64,000 nucleotides of DNA, from contig CAYFIB010000007.1 of NCBI GenBank assembly GCA_964342855.1, positions 1 to 64,000 on the forward strand, written 5' to 3'. The notes beneath the pieces were generated by a model. That model was not told the origin of the DNA and searched no databases. It was given only the letters and a program-made list of their open reading frames with translations. A program made the translations under genes and the position numbers. The DNA comes from JBCBJX01 sp964342855 (lineage in GTDB: Bacteria > Pseudomonadota > Alphaproteobacteria > Caulobacterales > Parvularculaceae). Positions 8,595-17,800 of the stretch are shown piece after piece. Positions within the stretch are counted from its first letter, which is position 1; every line of letters begins with the position of its first letter.

Positions 8595-10489
8595 CAGTGC
8601 GTCCCTCCATGCTCGCCATGGTCCATGTCGTGCTTGACCGGCGTCTCCGCTGGATGGGTGGCCTGAGGCGGTCCTGCCCCGATCTCCCTCAGGGGTGGAC
8701 GGTCGTCGCGTGGCAGCACGCTGACGACCTGCATCATGCCCGCATGCATGTGGTAGAGAAGGTGACAGTGAAAGGCCCAATCACCACGTTCGGGCGGCGT
8801 GATGTCCACGGACAGCTTCTCGCCGGGCTTGGTCAGGATGGTGTGGAGGCCAGGAAGGTAGCGCTCGCCGTCCTCGTCCTCATCATAGTCCGGGATGAGC
8901 AGATCGAAGAACATCCCGTGCAGGTGGATCGGATGCGGCATCATCGTGTCGTTCACGAGAGTCAGCCGGACCCGCTCGCCCTCGTAGAACTTGATCGATT
9001 CTTCGACCTCGGAGAATTTCACGCCGTCGAAGGACCACATATAGCGCTCCATATTGGAGGTCAGATGGATCTCGACTTCCCGCTCGGGCGGTCGTCGGTC
9101 CGTGTTCGGACGGAGGCTCCGCAACTGGGCATAGCTGAGGGTGCGGTGCGGGACGCGCTCAAGGCCAAGCCCTGGTTCATGCAGGCGACTGACGGGGTTC
9201 ATCGCGACATTGGCAACGCCGGGGCCCATTGGGTGATGGTGGTCGGCCATCGTCATGTCCCCATGATCCATCGCCATACCCGCCATGGCGCCGCCCGGTT
9301 CCGCATTCTCGGGATAGGTGAGGGCATGGCCCTGACCCTCCATGCCGGGCTCTGCGGGCGTCGCCATGTCGGACGCCATCATGCCGCTCATCCCCATGTC
9401 CTTCATGGTGAGGAGCGGCCGTGGCCGCAGGGGTGGGGCCTCCGCGGTCTCACCGAGACGTGGCGTCAGCGTCGCCAGCGCCTGGCCCGAACTGTCGATC
9501 GAGGCGGCGACGAGACGGTAGGCCCGGTCCTTTGGCTCCACGATCACGTCATAGGTCTCGGCGGTGCCGATCTGGAATTCCTCGAAGGTGACCGGCCGTA
9601 CGTCGAGCCCGTGGGCGTTGATGACCGTCATCGGCAGGCCAGGAATCCGCACGTTGAAGATCGACATGGCGCTCGCATTGATGATCCGGAGGCGGACGCG
9701 TTCACCGGGCTCGAAAAGGCCGGTCCAGTCATCGTCCGGACCATGACCATTAACGAGGTAGGTATATTGCGCCCCGTTCACATCGGCGAGGTCGGTCGGC
9801 ATCATCCGCATGCGTCCCCACATCTCCCGGTTCCGGAGGGCGGCGCCGAGCCCGTCCTCACGGGCATCGGCCGCGAGATCCGCCGCGGTGCGTTTCTGGT
9901 AGTTGAGCGTGTCGCCCATCTTCTTCAGCTGGGCGAAAAGCCGGTGGGGATCGGCAAACGTCCAGTCCGACAGGACGATAACGAATTCGCGGTCATAGCT
10001 CTGGGCCTCGGCCCGGGCAGGATCGATGACCAAGGGACCGTAGAGGCCGAGCTGTTCCTGAAAGGCCGAATGGCTGTGGTACCAATAGGTGCCCGCCTGC
10101 TTGAGCGGGAAACGATACTCGAAGGTCGAACGGGGCGCGATGCCGGGAAAGCTGACCCCCGGCACGCCGTCCATCGAGGCCGGCACGAGAAGGCCATGCC
10201 AGTGGATCGAGGACCATTCGTCGAGCGTGTTGGTCACGCGCAGAACGATGTCCTCCCCTTCCTGCATTCGGATGAGCGGCGCGGGCAGGGTGTCGTTCAC
10301 GGTGACGGCGTGCCCCGCTCGCCCATCGATACGCACGGGCGTTCGTCCGATGGTCAGGTCGAATTGGTTCCGCGTCAGCGGGTCGAGGCCCCGATTGCCT
10401 TGCCGACCTGACTGAGCCCAGGCCGGAAGGAGGGAGTGCGCCGCAAGGGCGGTAGTGGCGGTTCCGATGAAATGGCGTCTGTTCAGCAT
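8594..10489 (-). CDS. pcoA: Periplasmic multicopper oxidase (CopA/PcoA)
   Basis: A 631-residue CopA-type multicopper oxidase that oxidises Cu(I) in the periplasm. The N-terminus is a Tat signal (NRRHFIGTATTALAA, cut near AWAQSG). The four copper motifs are all present: HWHGL, HSHSAF, HPIHLHGMFF and HCHLLYHMHAGMM. Between domains 2 and 3 is the Met/His-rich segment typical of CopA (MKDMGMSGMMASDM, MAGMAMDHGDMTMADHHHPM). The start at MLNRRHF places the twin arginines correctly. It is the second gene of the minus-strand operon and overlaps copB by one base. Confidence 0.93.
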   Translation of the reverse strand: MLNRRHFIGTATTALAAHSLLPAWAQSGRQGNRGLDPLTRNQFDLTIGRTPVRIDGRAGHAVTVNDTLPAPLIRMQEGEDIVLRVTNTLDEWSSIHWHGLLVPASMDGVPGVSFPGIAPRSTFEYRFPLKQAGTYWYHSHSAFQEQLGLYGPLVIDPARAEAQSYDREFVIVLSDWTFADPHRLFAQLKKMGDTLNYQKRTAADLAADAREDGLGAALRNREMWGRMRMMPTDLADVNGAQYTYLVNGHGPDDDWTGLFEPGERVRLRIINASAMSIFNVRIPGLPMTVINAHGLDVRPVTFEEFQIGTAETYDVIVEPKDRAYRLVAASIDSSGQALATLTPRLGETAEAPPLRPRPLLTMKDMGMSGMMASDMATPAEPGMEGQGHALTYPENAEPGGAMAGMAMDHGDMTMADHHHPMGPGVANVAMNPVSRLHEPGLGLERVPHRTLSYAQLRSLRPNTDRRPPEREVEIHLTSNMERYMWSFDGVKFSEVEESIKFYEGERVRLTLVNDTMMPHPIHLHGMFFDLLIPDYDEDEDGERYLPGLHTILTKPGEKLSVDITPPERGDWAFHCHLLYHMHAGMMQVVSVLPRDDRPPLREIGAGPPQATHPAETPVKHDMDHGEHGGTH

Positions 10490-10541
10490 GCTGATATCCT
10501 GTCTGGTGCGGTGTTTTCTCCTGGGGACTGCCAAGACAGGA

Positions 10542-10946
10542 TCACCACCGAGTCAAATCGAATAAGGTGACCGGATCGGGAAGGCGCCCGAAAGGGGCTG
10601 CAACACGCGGAGCCCATGTCTTTTCGCTGTGCGCCAACTGTCGGTCGCTTGCTGTGGGCGACATGACACCTGGATCAATCGGGGCAGTTTCGGCGCCCGG
10701 TGGTATTTGAGCGGGGCTGGGCAGGCAAAAGATACAGGCGCCGCGGCAAGCCTTGTGAGACCCGGCATGGATCTCGGTCTCAGCAGAAGGGATAACGGTC
10801 GTGTCAGCGGATGTCGGCAGTGCGACAGCGCGCCCTGGACGGCCCAGAAATAGGCCAGCCAGAATCAGGGAGGCGAGAACAAGAAGACGTTCCCCGTGAT
10901 CGGGTAGAGCCAGCGCAGTGATCCGTTCTTGCGATGCGCGACACAA
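10542..10946 (-). CDS. Secreted Cys-containing protein, first gene of the copper operon
   Basis: A 134-residue protein with a hydrophobic N-terminal segment (LLVLASLILAGLFL) and a Cys cluster, HKACRGACIFC, that could bind copper or form disulfides. I do not recognise the family. The start is a TTG eight bases after GAGGAG, which also lies 28 bp downstream of the perfect operator at 10974-10992. The gene is thus the first of the minus-strand copper operon, 52 bases ahead of the oxidase. Periplasmic copper chaperone is a reasonable guess, no more. Confidence 0.6.
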   Translation of the reverse strand: MCRASQERITALALPDHGERLLVLASLILAGLFLGRPGRAVALPTSADTTVIPSAETEIHAGSHKACRGACIFCLPSPAQIPPGAETAPIDPGVMSPTASDRQLAHSEKTWAPRVAAPFGRLPDPVTLFDLTRW

Positions 10947-10973
10947 GTCGAACGCTCCTCTTCAGTTTGCGTT

Positions 10974-10992
10974 TATACCCATGTGGGGTATA
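10974..10992. promoter_or_regulatory. Perfect CsoR-type operator at the copper operon promoter
   Basis: A perfect 7-5-7 inverted repeat: TATACCC, ATGTG, GGGTATA. On the minus strand its right arm runs into TATAAA, a possible -10 box, so a bound repressor would cover the promoter. It lies 28 bp before the TTG start of the first operon gene. CsoR sites in other bacteria are GC-rich dyads flanked by AT bases of this general type. Confidence 0.75.
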
Positions 10993-11180
10993 CGTTTTGC
11001 AAGACAAGCTCAATCGCGTCCTTCAGCTGCGGTAAGACATGCCCCTTTGGTGGACGCCACCTTGTTCCTCGCTGAAGACGAATGCTCTGACAAAAATGTC
11101 GTTCCGAAGGGCAAAGCACGGGAGCTGACCGCTAAAAAGTCCTAAACCCCGGTTGCGTTGGGCGCATTCACACATCAACT

Positions 11181-11198
11181 ATACCCCTAACCGAGTAT
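11181..11198. promoter_or_regulatory. CsoR-like operator just before csoR
   Basis: ATACCC, six bases, then GAGTAT: 11 of 12 half-site bases match, with one extra spacer base. It ends three bases before the csoR ATG, which fits self-repression. Confidence 0.55.
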
Positions 11199-11201
11199 GC
11201 A

Positions 11202-11477
11202 ATGAGAGCTGACACCAAAACCGCTGCCATAAAGCGCCTCGCCCGTATCGAGGGTCAGGTGCGGGGTGTCGCGAAAATGGTCGATGGCGACCGCTACTGT
11301 ATCGACGTCGTCCGTCAGGTCCAGGCCATCAAGGCGGCCCTTACCAGCCTCGAAAAGGTGGTTCTGGACGATCATCTGGACACCTGCGTCGAGCACGCCC
11401 TCGGTTCGGACGATCTCGATGAGCGCCGGGAGAAGGTAGAGGAACTGGTGGCCGTACTGGGGGGGCGAAAGAAGTGA
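11202..11477 (+). CDS. csoR: Copper-sensing repressor CsoR
   Basis: A 91-residue all-helical DUF156 (CsoR/RcnR/FrmR) protein. C33, H58 and C62 show the C-x24-H-x3-C spacing of the Cu(I) site of CsoR, rather than the nickel or formaldehyde variants. RLARIEGQVRG at residues 12-22 is the conserved N-terminal helix that contacts DNA. In this family copper binding releases the repressor. It lies divergent from the multicopper oxidase operon and just before the Cus genes, with operator-like dyads on both sides, so it probably controls the whole block and itself. Confidence 0.88.
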   Translation: MRADTKTAAIKRLARIEGQVRGVAKMVDGDRYCIDVVRQVQAIKAALTSLEKVVLDDHLDTCVEHALGSDDLDERREKVEELVAVLGGRKK

Positions 11478-11479
11478 CA

Positions 11480-11496
11480 ATGCACCCAGGGGGTAT
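11480..11496. promoter_or_regulatory. CsoR-like operator candidate before the cus genes
   Basis: ATGCAC, five bases, then GGGTAT. The right half is perfect, the left matches 4 of 6, and the spacing equals that of the perfect site. It begins two bases after the csoR stop and lies 33 bp before the next gene. Confidence 0.4.
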
Positions 11497-11529
11497 CGGC
11501 GTTAACGAATTCCGGTTAGTCTGCCTTCC

Positions 11530-11916
11530 ATGACGCTTTCGGCTCGCCTTCTCGGCCTGGTTGCGGCGCTGCTGGTGATGGCAGGGCCGGTCATGGCCTG
11601 TTGCCTGACCGAAGGCGGTCATGCCGAGTTGGCTAGCGCTGCGGAGGCGGCCCCGCCCTGCCATGGCGAGGCGGAGCATGCGCCGCCCGATCCGGCAGAA
11701 TGTCCGGGATGCGATGCGTGCCTGACCAAGGTCTCGGCGACGCCGACCCAAACCCTCAAGGCCGCCCATGAACGGGCGCCGGTGGTCGTCGCCCTGCCGC
11801 CCGTGGCGGATCTTGCGATCCGTATACCGCCGGTGACTTCAGGCTTTGTCCGGCCCCCCGGTACCGCGCCCCCGGCGCAGACGCCGCTGACCCTCAAGCA
11901 ACGCCTGCTTTTTTGA
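11530..11916 (+). CDS. Small secreted Cys/His protein ahead of the cus genes
   Basis: A 128-residue protein with a signal peptide (MTLSARLLGLVAALLVMAGP) followed by two neighbouring cysteines (ACCLTEGGH) and a second cluster, CPGCDAC, with scattered histidines between them. These are plausible copper ligands. The C-terminal half is Pro-rich and ends TLKQRLLF. I do not recognise a named family; small proteins of this look are common in front of TolC/CusB/CusA genes. It lies 67 bases before the outer membrane factor and probably shares its transcript. Confidence 0.6.
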   Translation: MTLSARLLGLVAALLVMAGPVMACCLTEGGHAELASAAEAAPPCHGEAEHAPPDPAECPGCDACLTKVSATPTQTLKAAHERAPVVVALPPVADLAIRIPPVTSGFVRPPGTAPPAQTPLTLKQRLLF

Positions 11917-11983
11917 TCCGACCCTGAACCCCTCGGATGCGGCTCCGCGCGTCCGCTTCGTTCGTTCAGCTGTCGGATTTTTT

Positions 11984-13219
11984 ATGTCTCATTCCCTATC
12001 GCTCAGCCGCGTGTTCTCGGCCCTTCTGGCCGGGCCGCTCCTGCTCGCCACAGCCCACGGTCAAACCTTCGAGGATCTCGAGGCACGCCTTCGTGACCAT
12101 CCCGCGCTTCAGTCCCTCGAATGGCAGACAGAAGCGGCGGGGGCCGAAGGCCGTGCGGCGCTTGGCCTGCCCGATCCCGTCATCAGCCTTGGCATCAACA
12201 ATCTGCCGGTCGAGGATCCGGCGTTCGACCGGTTCCTGCCCACGAACAAGGCCATCGGCGTGCGGCAGGAGATCCCCAATATGAAGGGCCGACGGGCAGG
12301 CGCGGCCCTGTCCGACGGCGAAGCGGCGCGGCTCCGGCTGATGGCCGAGCAACGCTTCGCGGCCCTGCGCGCCCGTCTCATCACAACGCTCGCAGAGCGG
12401 CAGCGGGTTGGCGAGCAGCAGGACGTTCTCGACGCGCAGGCAGAAGCCCTCGATGCCCTGACGGAGACAGTGCAAGCCGACCTTGCGGCCGGGCGGGCGG
12501 TGGCCTTCCGTCTGGCCCAGATCGATGTCGAACGCGTTGATTTGGGTCGCCGTCGGGCAGACCTCTCCGCCGAAATGGCCGCCGTCGAGGCCGCGCTCAT
12601 CGACCTTGTGGGAGATGTGCCGCAAACGGATCTTCCGCCCGTCGAGCCGCGGCAATGGAGCGGGGAGGCCAGCGCTTTCCATGCTGTCCGCCTCGCCGAT
12701 GCCGGGATCGACATTGCCGAAGCGGGCACGATGCGGGCCGAGGCAGCCTATCGCCCCAATTGGGGCGTCGGGCTGACCTATCAGCAGCGGGAAGAGGGCA
12801 GCGGTCTGCCGGGCGAGACTTTCCGGGGCGATGACTGGGTCTCGGCGCAGGTGACCTTCACTGTGCCGCTTTGGCAGCGAAACAATCAGAACCCGAAGCT
12901 TCGGGCGGCCAAGGCGCGGGAGGCGGCCGCGCGGTCCGACCTCGCCACCGCTGCCCGGGCGGCGCGGGCAGCCTGGAGCCGGCTTGATGCGGCGCGGGCC
13001 GCGGCAGAGGAAAGCGTTCGCCTGCTCGATGCGAAAATCGCGGGGCTTGGCGAGCAGGCCCGCGCCGCTCGCTCGGACTACGAGGCGGGGTATGGCGCCT
13101 ATTCATTCGTCATCGATGCAGAGCTTGCCGCCCTCGAACTCCGGTCTCAACGTTCTGCCGAACGAGCGCGGGTTATCGCGCTGACGGCCGAAGCCAACAG
13201 CCTTCTGGTGACGCCATGA
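11984..13219 (+). CDS. cusC: TolC-family outer membrane factor of the Cus system
   Basis: A 411-residue TolC/CzcC-family protein with a signal peptide (cut near AHGQ). It shows the duplicated outer-membrane-factor layout: two long alpha-helical halves (about 25-215 and 225-405) around barrel strands. It forms the outer membrane duct for the RND pump encoded downstream. Its stop overlaps the adaptor start by four bases (ATGA), so the two are translated together. Metal specificity is taken from the adaptor and pump; the name cusC follows from that context. Confidence 0.85.
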   Translation: MSHSLSLSRVFSALLAGPLLLATAHGQTFEDLEARLRDHPALQSLEWQTEAAGAEGRAALGLPDPVISLGINNLPVEDPAFDRFLPTNKAIGVRQEIPNMKGRRAGAALSDGEAARLRLMAEQRFAALRARLITTLAERQRVGEQQDVLDAQAEALDALTETVQADLAAGRAVAFRLAQIDVERVDLGRRRADLSAEMAAVEAALIDLVGDVPQTDLPPVEPRQWSGEASAFHAVRLADAGIDIAEAGTMRAEAAYRPNWGVGLTYQQREEGSGLPGETFRGDDWVSAQVTFTVPLWQRNNQNPKLRAAKAREAAARSDLATAARAARAAWSRLDAARAAAEESVRLLDAKIAGLGEQARAARSDYEAGYGAYSFVIDAELAALELRSQRSAERARVIALTAEANSLLVTP

Positions 13220-14868
13220 AACAGCTTGTCCTTATTCTGATCGTCCTGTTCGCGGGCGTCGCCCACGGGCAGGAGGCCGCGACCTACACGTGTCCCATGC
13301 ACCCCCATTACATCTCGACCGATGCCGACGGGGTTTGCCCAATCTGCGGCATGGACCTGGTGCCCGTCTCCGAAGCGCCCTCGGGCGATAGCGGAGACCA
13401 GGCCGGCATTGCCGTGTCCCCCGCTATGATCCAGACCATGGGCGTACGGACGGCCCCGGCGGAGGTCGTCTCCTTCGCCCGGCAGGTCCGCGCCTTCGGC
13501 CGGGTCGAACCGAGCACACGGGCGGAGACGGTGGCCGCTTCCCGCGTGGAAGGATGGATCGAGGATCTTTCGGTCACGGCCGAGGGGGATCGTGTCGAAG
13601 CCGGCGACCTTCTCTACCGCGTCTACAGCCCGGACCTGATCGGGGCGCAGCAGGACTACCTCGCGGCGCTACGCAGCGGCGCGGGCGGGAGGATCGAGGC
13701 GGCGGCGCAGCGTCTGCGCTCCCTCGGCATGCAGGACAGCGTCATCGAGACCCTGCGCGAAGGCCGAGCCGTGATCGAGCGCATGCCGGTGACCGCGGAA
13801 GAGAACGGGGTGGTTTCGGCGCTGTCCGTGCGCGACGGAACCTATGTCACGCCGGGCGATGTGATCCTGCGCTTACAGCGTTATGACGAGGTGTGGATCA
13901 TCGCCTCGGTGGCGGAACAGGACCTCCCCTCGATCGACGAGGGGACGCCCGCGACGGTCAGTGTGTCCGCTGCCGCCGTGCCGGAGCGCGAGGCGCGGGT
14001 CGACTACGTCTACCCCACGGTCGATCCCGACACGCGAACGGGCCGCGTCCGCATCGTCCTATCGAATGAGGATGAGGCCTTGAGGCCCGGCGCCTATGCC
14101 GATGTCACCTTTGCGGTCGATGACCGACCTCGGCTCTCGGTCCCGTCGGAGGCGATCCTTCGAGATAGCCGCGGGGCTCATGTGGTGATCGCCTTGGGCG
14201 GCGGACGGTTCGCGCCGCGACCGGTGCAGCCCGGGCTGTCAGGCCTCGGACGCACAGAGATCGTCGCCGGGCTGGAACCGGGCGAGCAGATCGTCACCAG
14301 CGGGCAGTTCCTCCTCGATTCCGAGGCGAGCCTCCGGGAAGGCTTCTCGAAGATGAACGGTGGCCTCGGCCCGGAGGTTCCCCTTTCGGATCTGCCGATG
14401 ACGGACGAGACACTTGCCATGGTGGATCACTTCGTTGACGCCGCGCTCTATTTTCACGAGGCGCTGGTGGATGGGTATGCGGTGCAGCCGAGCTTCCTCG
14501 ACCCTACCCTCGGTGTCGGGGAAACGCTGCGCGCGCGATATGCGAACACGCGTCTCTCGCCGATCCTTCTTCATGCGGAAGGTGCGGTCCGGGCCGCGCA
14601 GGCAGTGGAGGGCCCCGCGGAGCTGGCAGATGCGCTGTCCGATCTGATGGAGGGCCTGCGTCCGTGGCTCCTCGAAGGGGCCCCGCAACACTATGCCGAA
14701 GAGGGACTGACGCTTTTCCGCGCTGGAGAGGATCGGCTCTGGGTCCAGGAAGGCGGCGATCCGGTCAATCCCTACGGCGACGGCGACGCCGAACGGATCG
14801 TGTGGCCGGACGCCATGGCGATGGACAATGTATCGGATCGGCCTGCCATGGCCGGACACAATCACTAG
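13216..14868 (+). CDS. cusB: Periplasmic adaptor of a Cus-type copper RND pump
   Basis: A 550-residue membrane fusion protein, long for the family. After a signal peptide comes a heavy-metal-binding motif (TCPMHPHY and CPICGMDLVPV, about residues 24-50), then the lipoyl/barrel-sandwich and beta-barrel domains of CusB. Beyond residue 400 is a helical extension that aligns in outline with DUF3347 copper-binding domains, ending LWVQEGGDPVNPYGDGDAERIVWP; the cysteines expected in the CPM and CG positions of that domain are absent here. A Met/His tail (MAMDNV, MAGHNH) follows. It links CusC and CusA. Confidence 0.88.
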   Translation: MKQLVLILIVLFAGVAHGQEAATYTCPMHPHYISTDADGVCPICGMDLVPVSEAPSGDSGDQAGIAVSPAMIQTMGVRTAPAEVVSFARQVRAFGRVEPSTRAETVAASRVEGWIEDLSVTAEGDRVEAGDLLYRVYSPDLIGAQQDYLAALRSGAGGRIEAAAQRLRSLGMQDSVIETLREGRAVIERMPVTAEENGVVSALSVRDGTYVTPGDVILRLQRYDEVWIIASVAEQDLPSIDEGTPATVSVSAAAVPEREARVDYVYPTVDPDTRTGRVRIVLSNEDEALRPGAYADVTFAVDDRPRLSVPSEAILRDSRGAHVVIALGGGRFAPRPVQPGLSGLGRTEIVAGLEPGEQIVTSGQFLLDSEASLREGFSKMNGGLGPEVPLSDLPMTDETLAMVDHFVDAALYFHEALVDGYAVQPSFLDPTLGVGETLRARYANTRLSPILLHAEGAVRAAQAVEGPAELADALSDLMEGLRPWLLEGAPQHYAEEGLTLFRAGEDRLWVQEGGDPVNPYGDGDAERIVWPDAMAMDNVSDRPAMAGHNH

Positions 14869-14877
14869 GGCGGTATC

Positions 14878-17800
14878 ATGAGCGATCACGAACCTTCCCT
14901 CACCGGCCATGACCCGACAAAGAGCTGGGTGGCGGCGATCATCGACTGGTCTGTCCGTAACCAGCTCATCGTGTTGGCCCTCGCGGCGGCGCTGGCGGTC
15001 TCGGGATGGCTGGCGGTCCAGCGCACGCCGCTCGATGCCATTCCGGACCTCACCGACACCCAGGTGATCATCCGGACGGATTTCCCCGGCCAGTCGCCGC
15101 AGATCGTCGAGGACCTGGTCACCTATCCTCTGTCGACGCAGCTTCTTGGCCTGCCGAAGACCAAGGACGTGCGCGGCGCATCGATGTTCGGGACGAGCTT
15201 CGTCTACGTCATCTTCGAGGACGATGTGGACCTCTACTGGGCCCGCTCGCGAGTGGTGGAGGCGCTCTCCCGGCTCGGTGACGTCCTGCCGGAAGCGGCA
15301 ACCCCGCAGATCGGGCCCGACGCGACGGGCGTCGGTTGGGTCTATCAGTATGCGCTCGTCGACCGGACGGGCGGGACGGACCTTGCTGAGCTGCGCTCCA
15401 TTCAGGACTGGTTCCTGAAGCTCGAACTGTCGGGTGTGGAAGGGGTCGCGGAGGTCGCCTCCGTCGGCGGGTATGTGCGCGAGTATCAGGTGCTGATCGA
15501 CCCTAACCGCCTGCGCGCCTTCGACGTGCCCATAGGCCGGATCGCCGAGACTGTCCGGACCGCGAGTGCCGAGGTGGGGGGGCGCGTGATCGAACAGGGC
15601 GAGACCGAATTCATGGTCCGCTCATCGGGCTATGTGGATGAGCGGGAGGATCTCGAACAGGCGGTCGTTTATGCCGAGGACGGAACGCCGGTGACCCTCG
15701 GCGACATCGCCCGCATCGTCGAGGGCCCCGCCCTGCGCCGCGGCGTGGTGGATCTGAACGGCGAAGGCGAGGTCGTCGCCGGGATCGTGGTTATGCGCGA
15801 CGGCGAGAATGCGCTCGAAGTGATCGACCGGGTCGAAGCGAAGCTCGACCAACTCCGCACCGGCGTGCCCGAGGGCGTCCAGATCGTGCCGGTCTACAAT
15901 CGCGCGCCGCTTATCGAAGGCGCGGTGTCCTATCTCGAGCACAAGCTGATCGAGGAAGGGATCGCCGTGGCGCTCGTCACGCTGATCTTTCTCCTCCATG
16001 TGCGCGCGGCCTTTGTGGCGATCATCACCCTGCCGCTTGGTGTGCTGGGCGCCTTTCTGGTGATGTCCGGCCAGGGCGTCACGGCGAACATCATGTCGCT
16101 GGGCGGCATCGCCATTGCCATCGGGGCGATGGTCGATGCGTCCATCGTCATGGTCGAGAATGCCAGCCGGAAACTGTCGGGCCTTGACGATCCGTCCCCG
16201 GCGGAGCGGCGCGCCGCGATCCTCATGGCGGCGAAGGAGGTTGGGCCAGGGGTCTTCTTCTCCCTCATGATCATCGTGGTCTCGTTCCTGCCGGTCTTCG
16301 CCCTGACGGGGCAGAGCTTCCGTCTGTTCTCACCGCTCGCCTTCACCAAGACCTATGCCATGGCATTCGCCGCGCTCCTGTCGGTGACTCTGGTTCCGGT
16401 GCTGATGATCTGGCTCCTGCGCGGGCGGATCCGGCGGGAGGAGGCCAACCCGGTGAACCGTTTCTTCGTCGCGGCGTACCGGCCTGTCCTGGCGCTGGCC
16501 ATGCGGTTCCGGTGGGTGACCATCGGGCTCACGGCGCTCCTGATGCTGAGCGCCTTGATCCCGCTCTCGCGGACCGGGTCGGAATTCATGCCCGCGCTCT
16601 ACGAAGGCGAGCTTCTCTACATGCCCTCGACCCTGCCGGGTGTGTCGCAGACCAAGGTGAGGGAAATCCTGGGGCAGACCAACAGGGTCATTGCCGCCGT
16701 CCCGGAGGTCGAGAGCGTCTTCGGCAAGGCGGGGCGGGCGGACACCGCCACCGATCCGGCGCCGCTGACCATGATCGAGACCTGGATCCGGCTGAAGCCC
16801 CGCGAAGAATGGCGCTCCGGCATCACGCCCGATGCCCTCATCGACGATCTCAACCAGCGGCTTCAGATGCCCGGCCTCGTCAACAGCTGGGGGTACCCCA
16901 TCAAGATCCGTATGGATATGGTTTCAACCGGCGTGCGAACGCCGGTCGGCATTAAGGTGACGGGGGACGACCTTCAGGAGATCGAACGCATCGCGCAGGA
17001 GGTCGAAGGCGTCGTGGCCAACGTCCCGGGAACGCGGTCGGCCTTTGCCGACCGGGTTCTGGGCGGACGCTATCTCGAAATCCGCCCGGACCGGGCCGAG
17101 CTCGCGCGGCGCAATATCGACATGGGGACGTTCCAGATGGTCGTCCAGACAGCCATCGGGGGCATGCCCCTGTCGCAAAGCGTCGAAGGCCGAGAGCGCT
17201 ACGACATCCTTCTGCGCTATGATCGTCCGTTTAGAGAGAGCGCTGAGGATCTGCACAATATCCTGGTGCCCGGCGTGTCGGGCGCGCACATTCCTTTAGG
17301 CGAGGTGGCCGATATCGTCTTCGCCGAAGGCCCGCCCATGATCCGGTCGGAGAACGCCCGGCTGACCGGCTGGGTCTTTGTCGACATCGCGGGCCGAGAC
17401 ATCGGCGGGTATGTTTCCGAAGCAAGAGAGGTGGTCGCAGGCGCGATCGAACTTCCCACCGGCTACGCCATCGAATGGTCAGGGCAATACGAGCAGCTCG
17501 AGGAGGCCGCCGCCCGGCTGCAGATCGCCATTCCGGCCGCGGCGGGGCTGATTTTCCTGCTGCTCATGCTGCATTTCGGGCGTCTCGACCGGACGCTGAT
17601 GATCATGGCGTCGCTCCCCTTCGGCCTTCTTGGAGGGCTTTGGGCGCTGTGGATCGCCGGGTACGATTTCTCCGTCGCCGTCGCGGTCGGTTTCATCGCG
17701 CTCGGCGGGATCGCGGTGGAGACGGCGGTGGTGATGCTTCTCTATATCGATGCGCAGGTGCGCGAGGAGCGCCCCGGCGATCTCACGGCCCTTGTGCGGG

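Noticed and set aside
10918..11145. Plus-strand frame of 75 codons across the csoR upstream region
   Set aside because: It overlaps the minus-strand operon start and the operator at 10974-10992, and has no ribosome site or domain.
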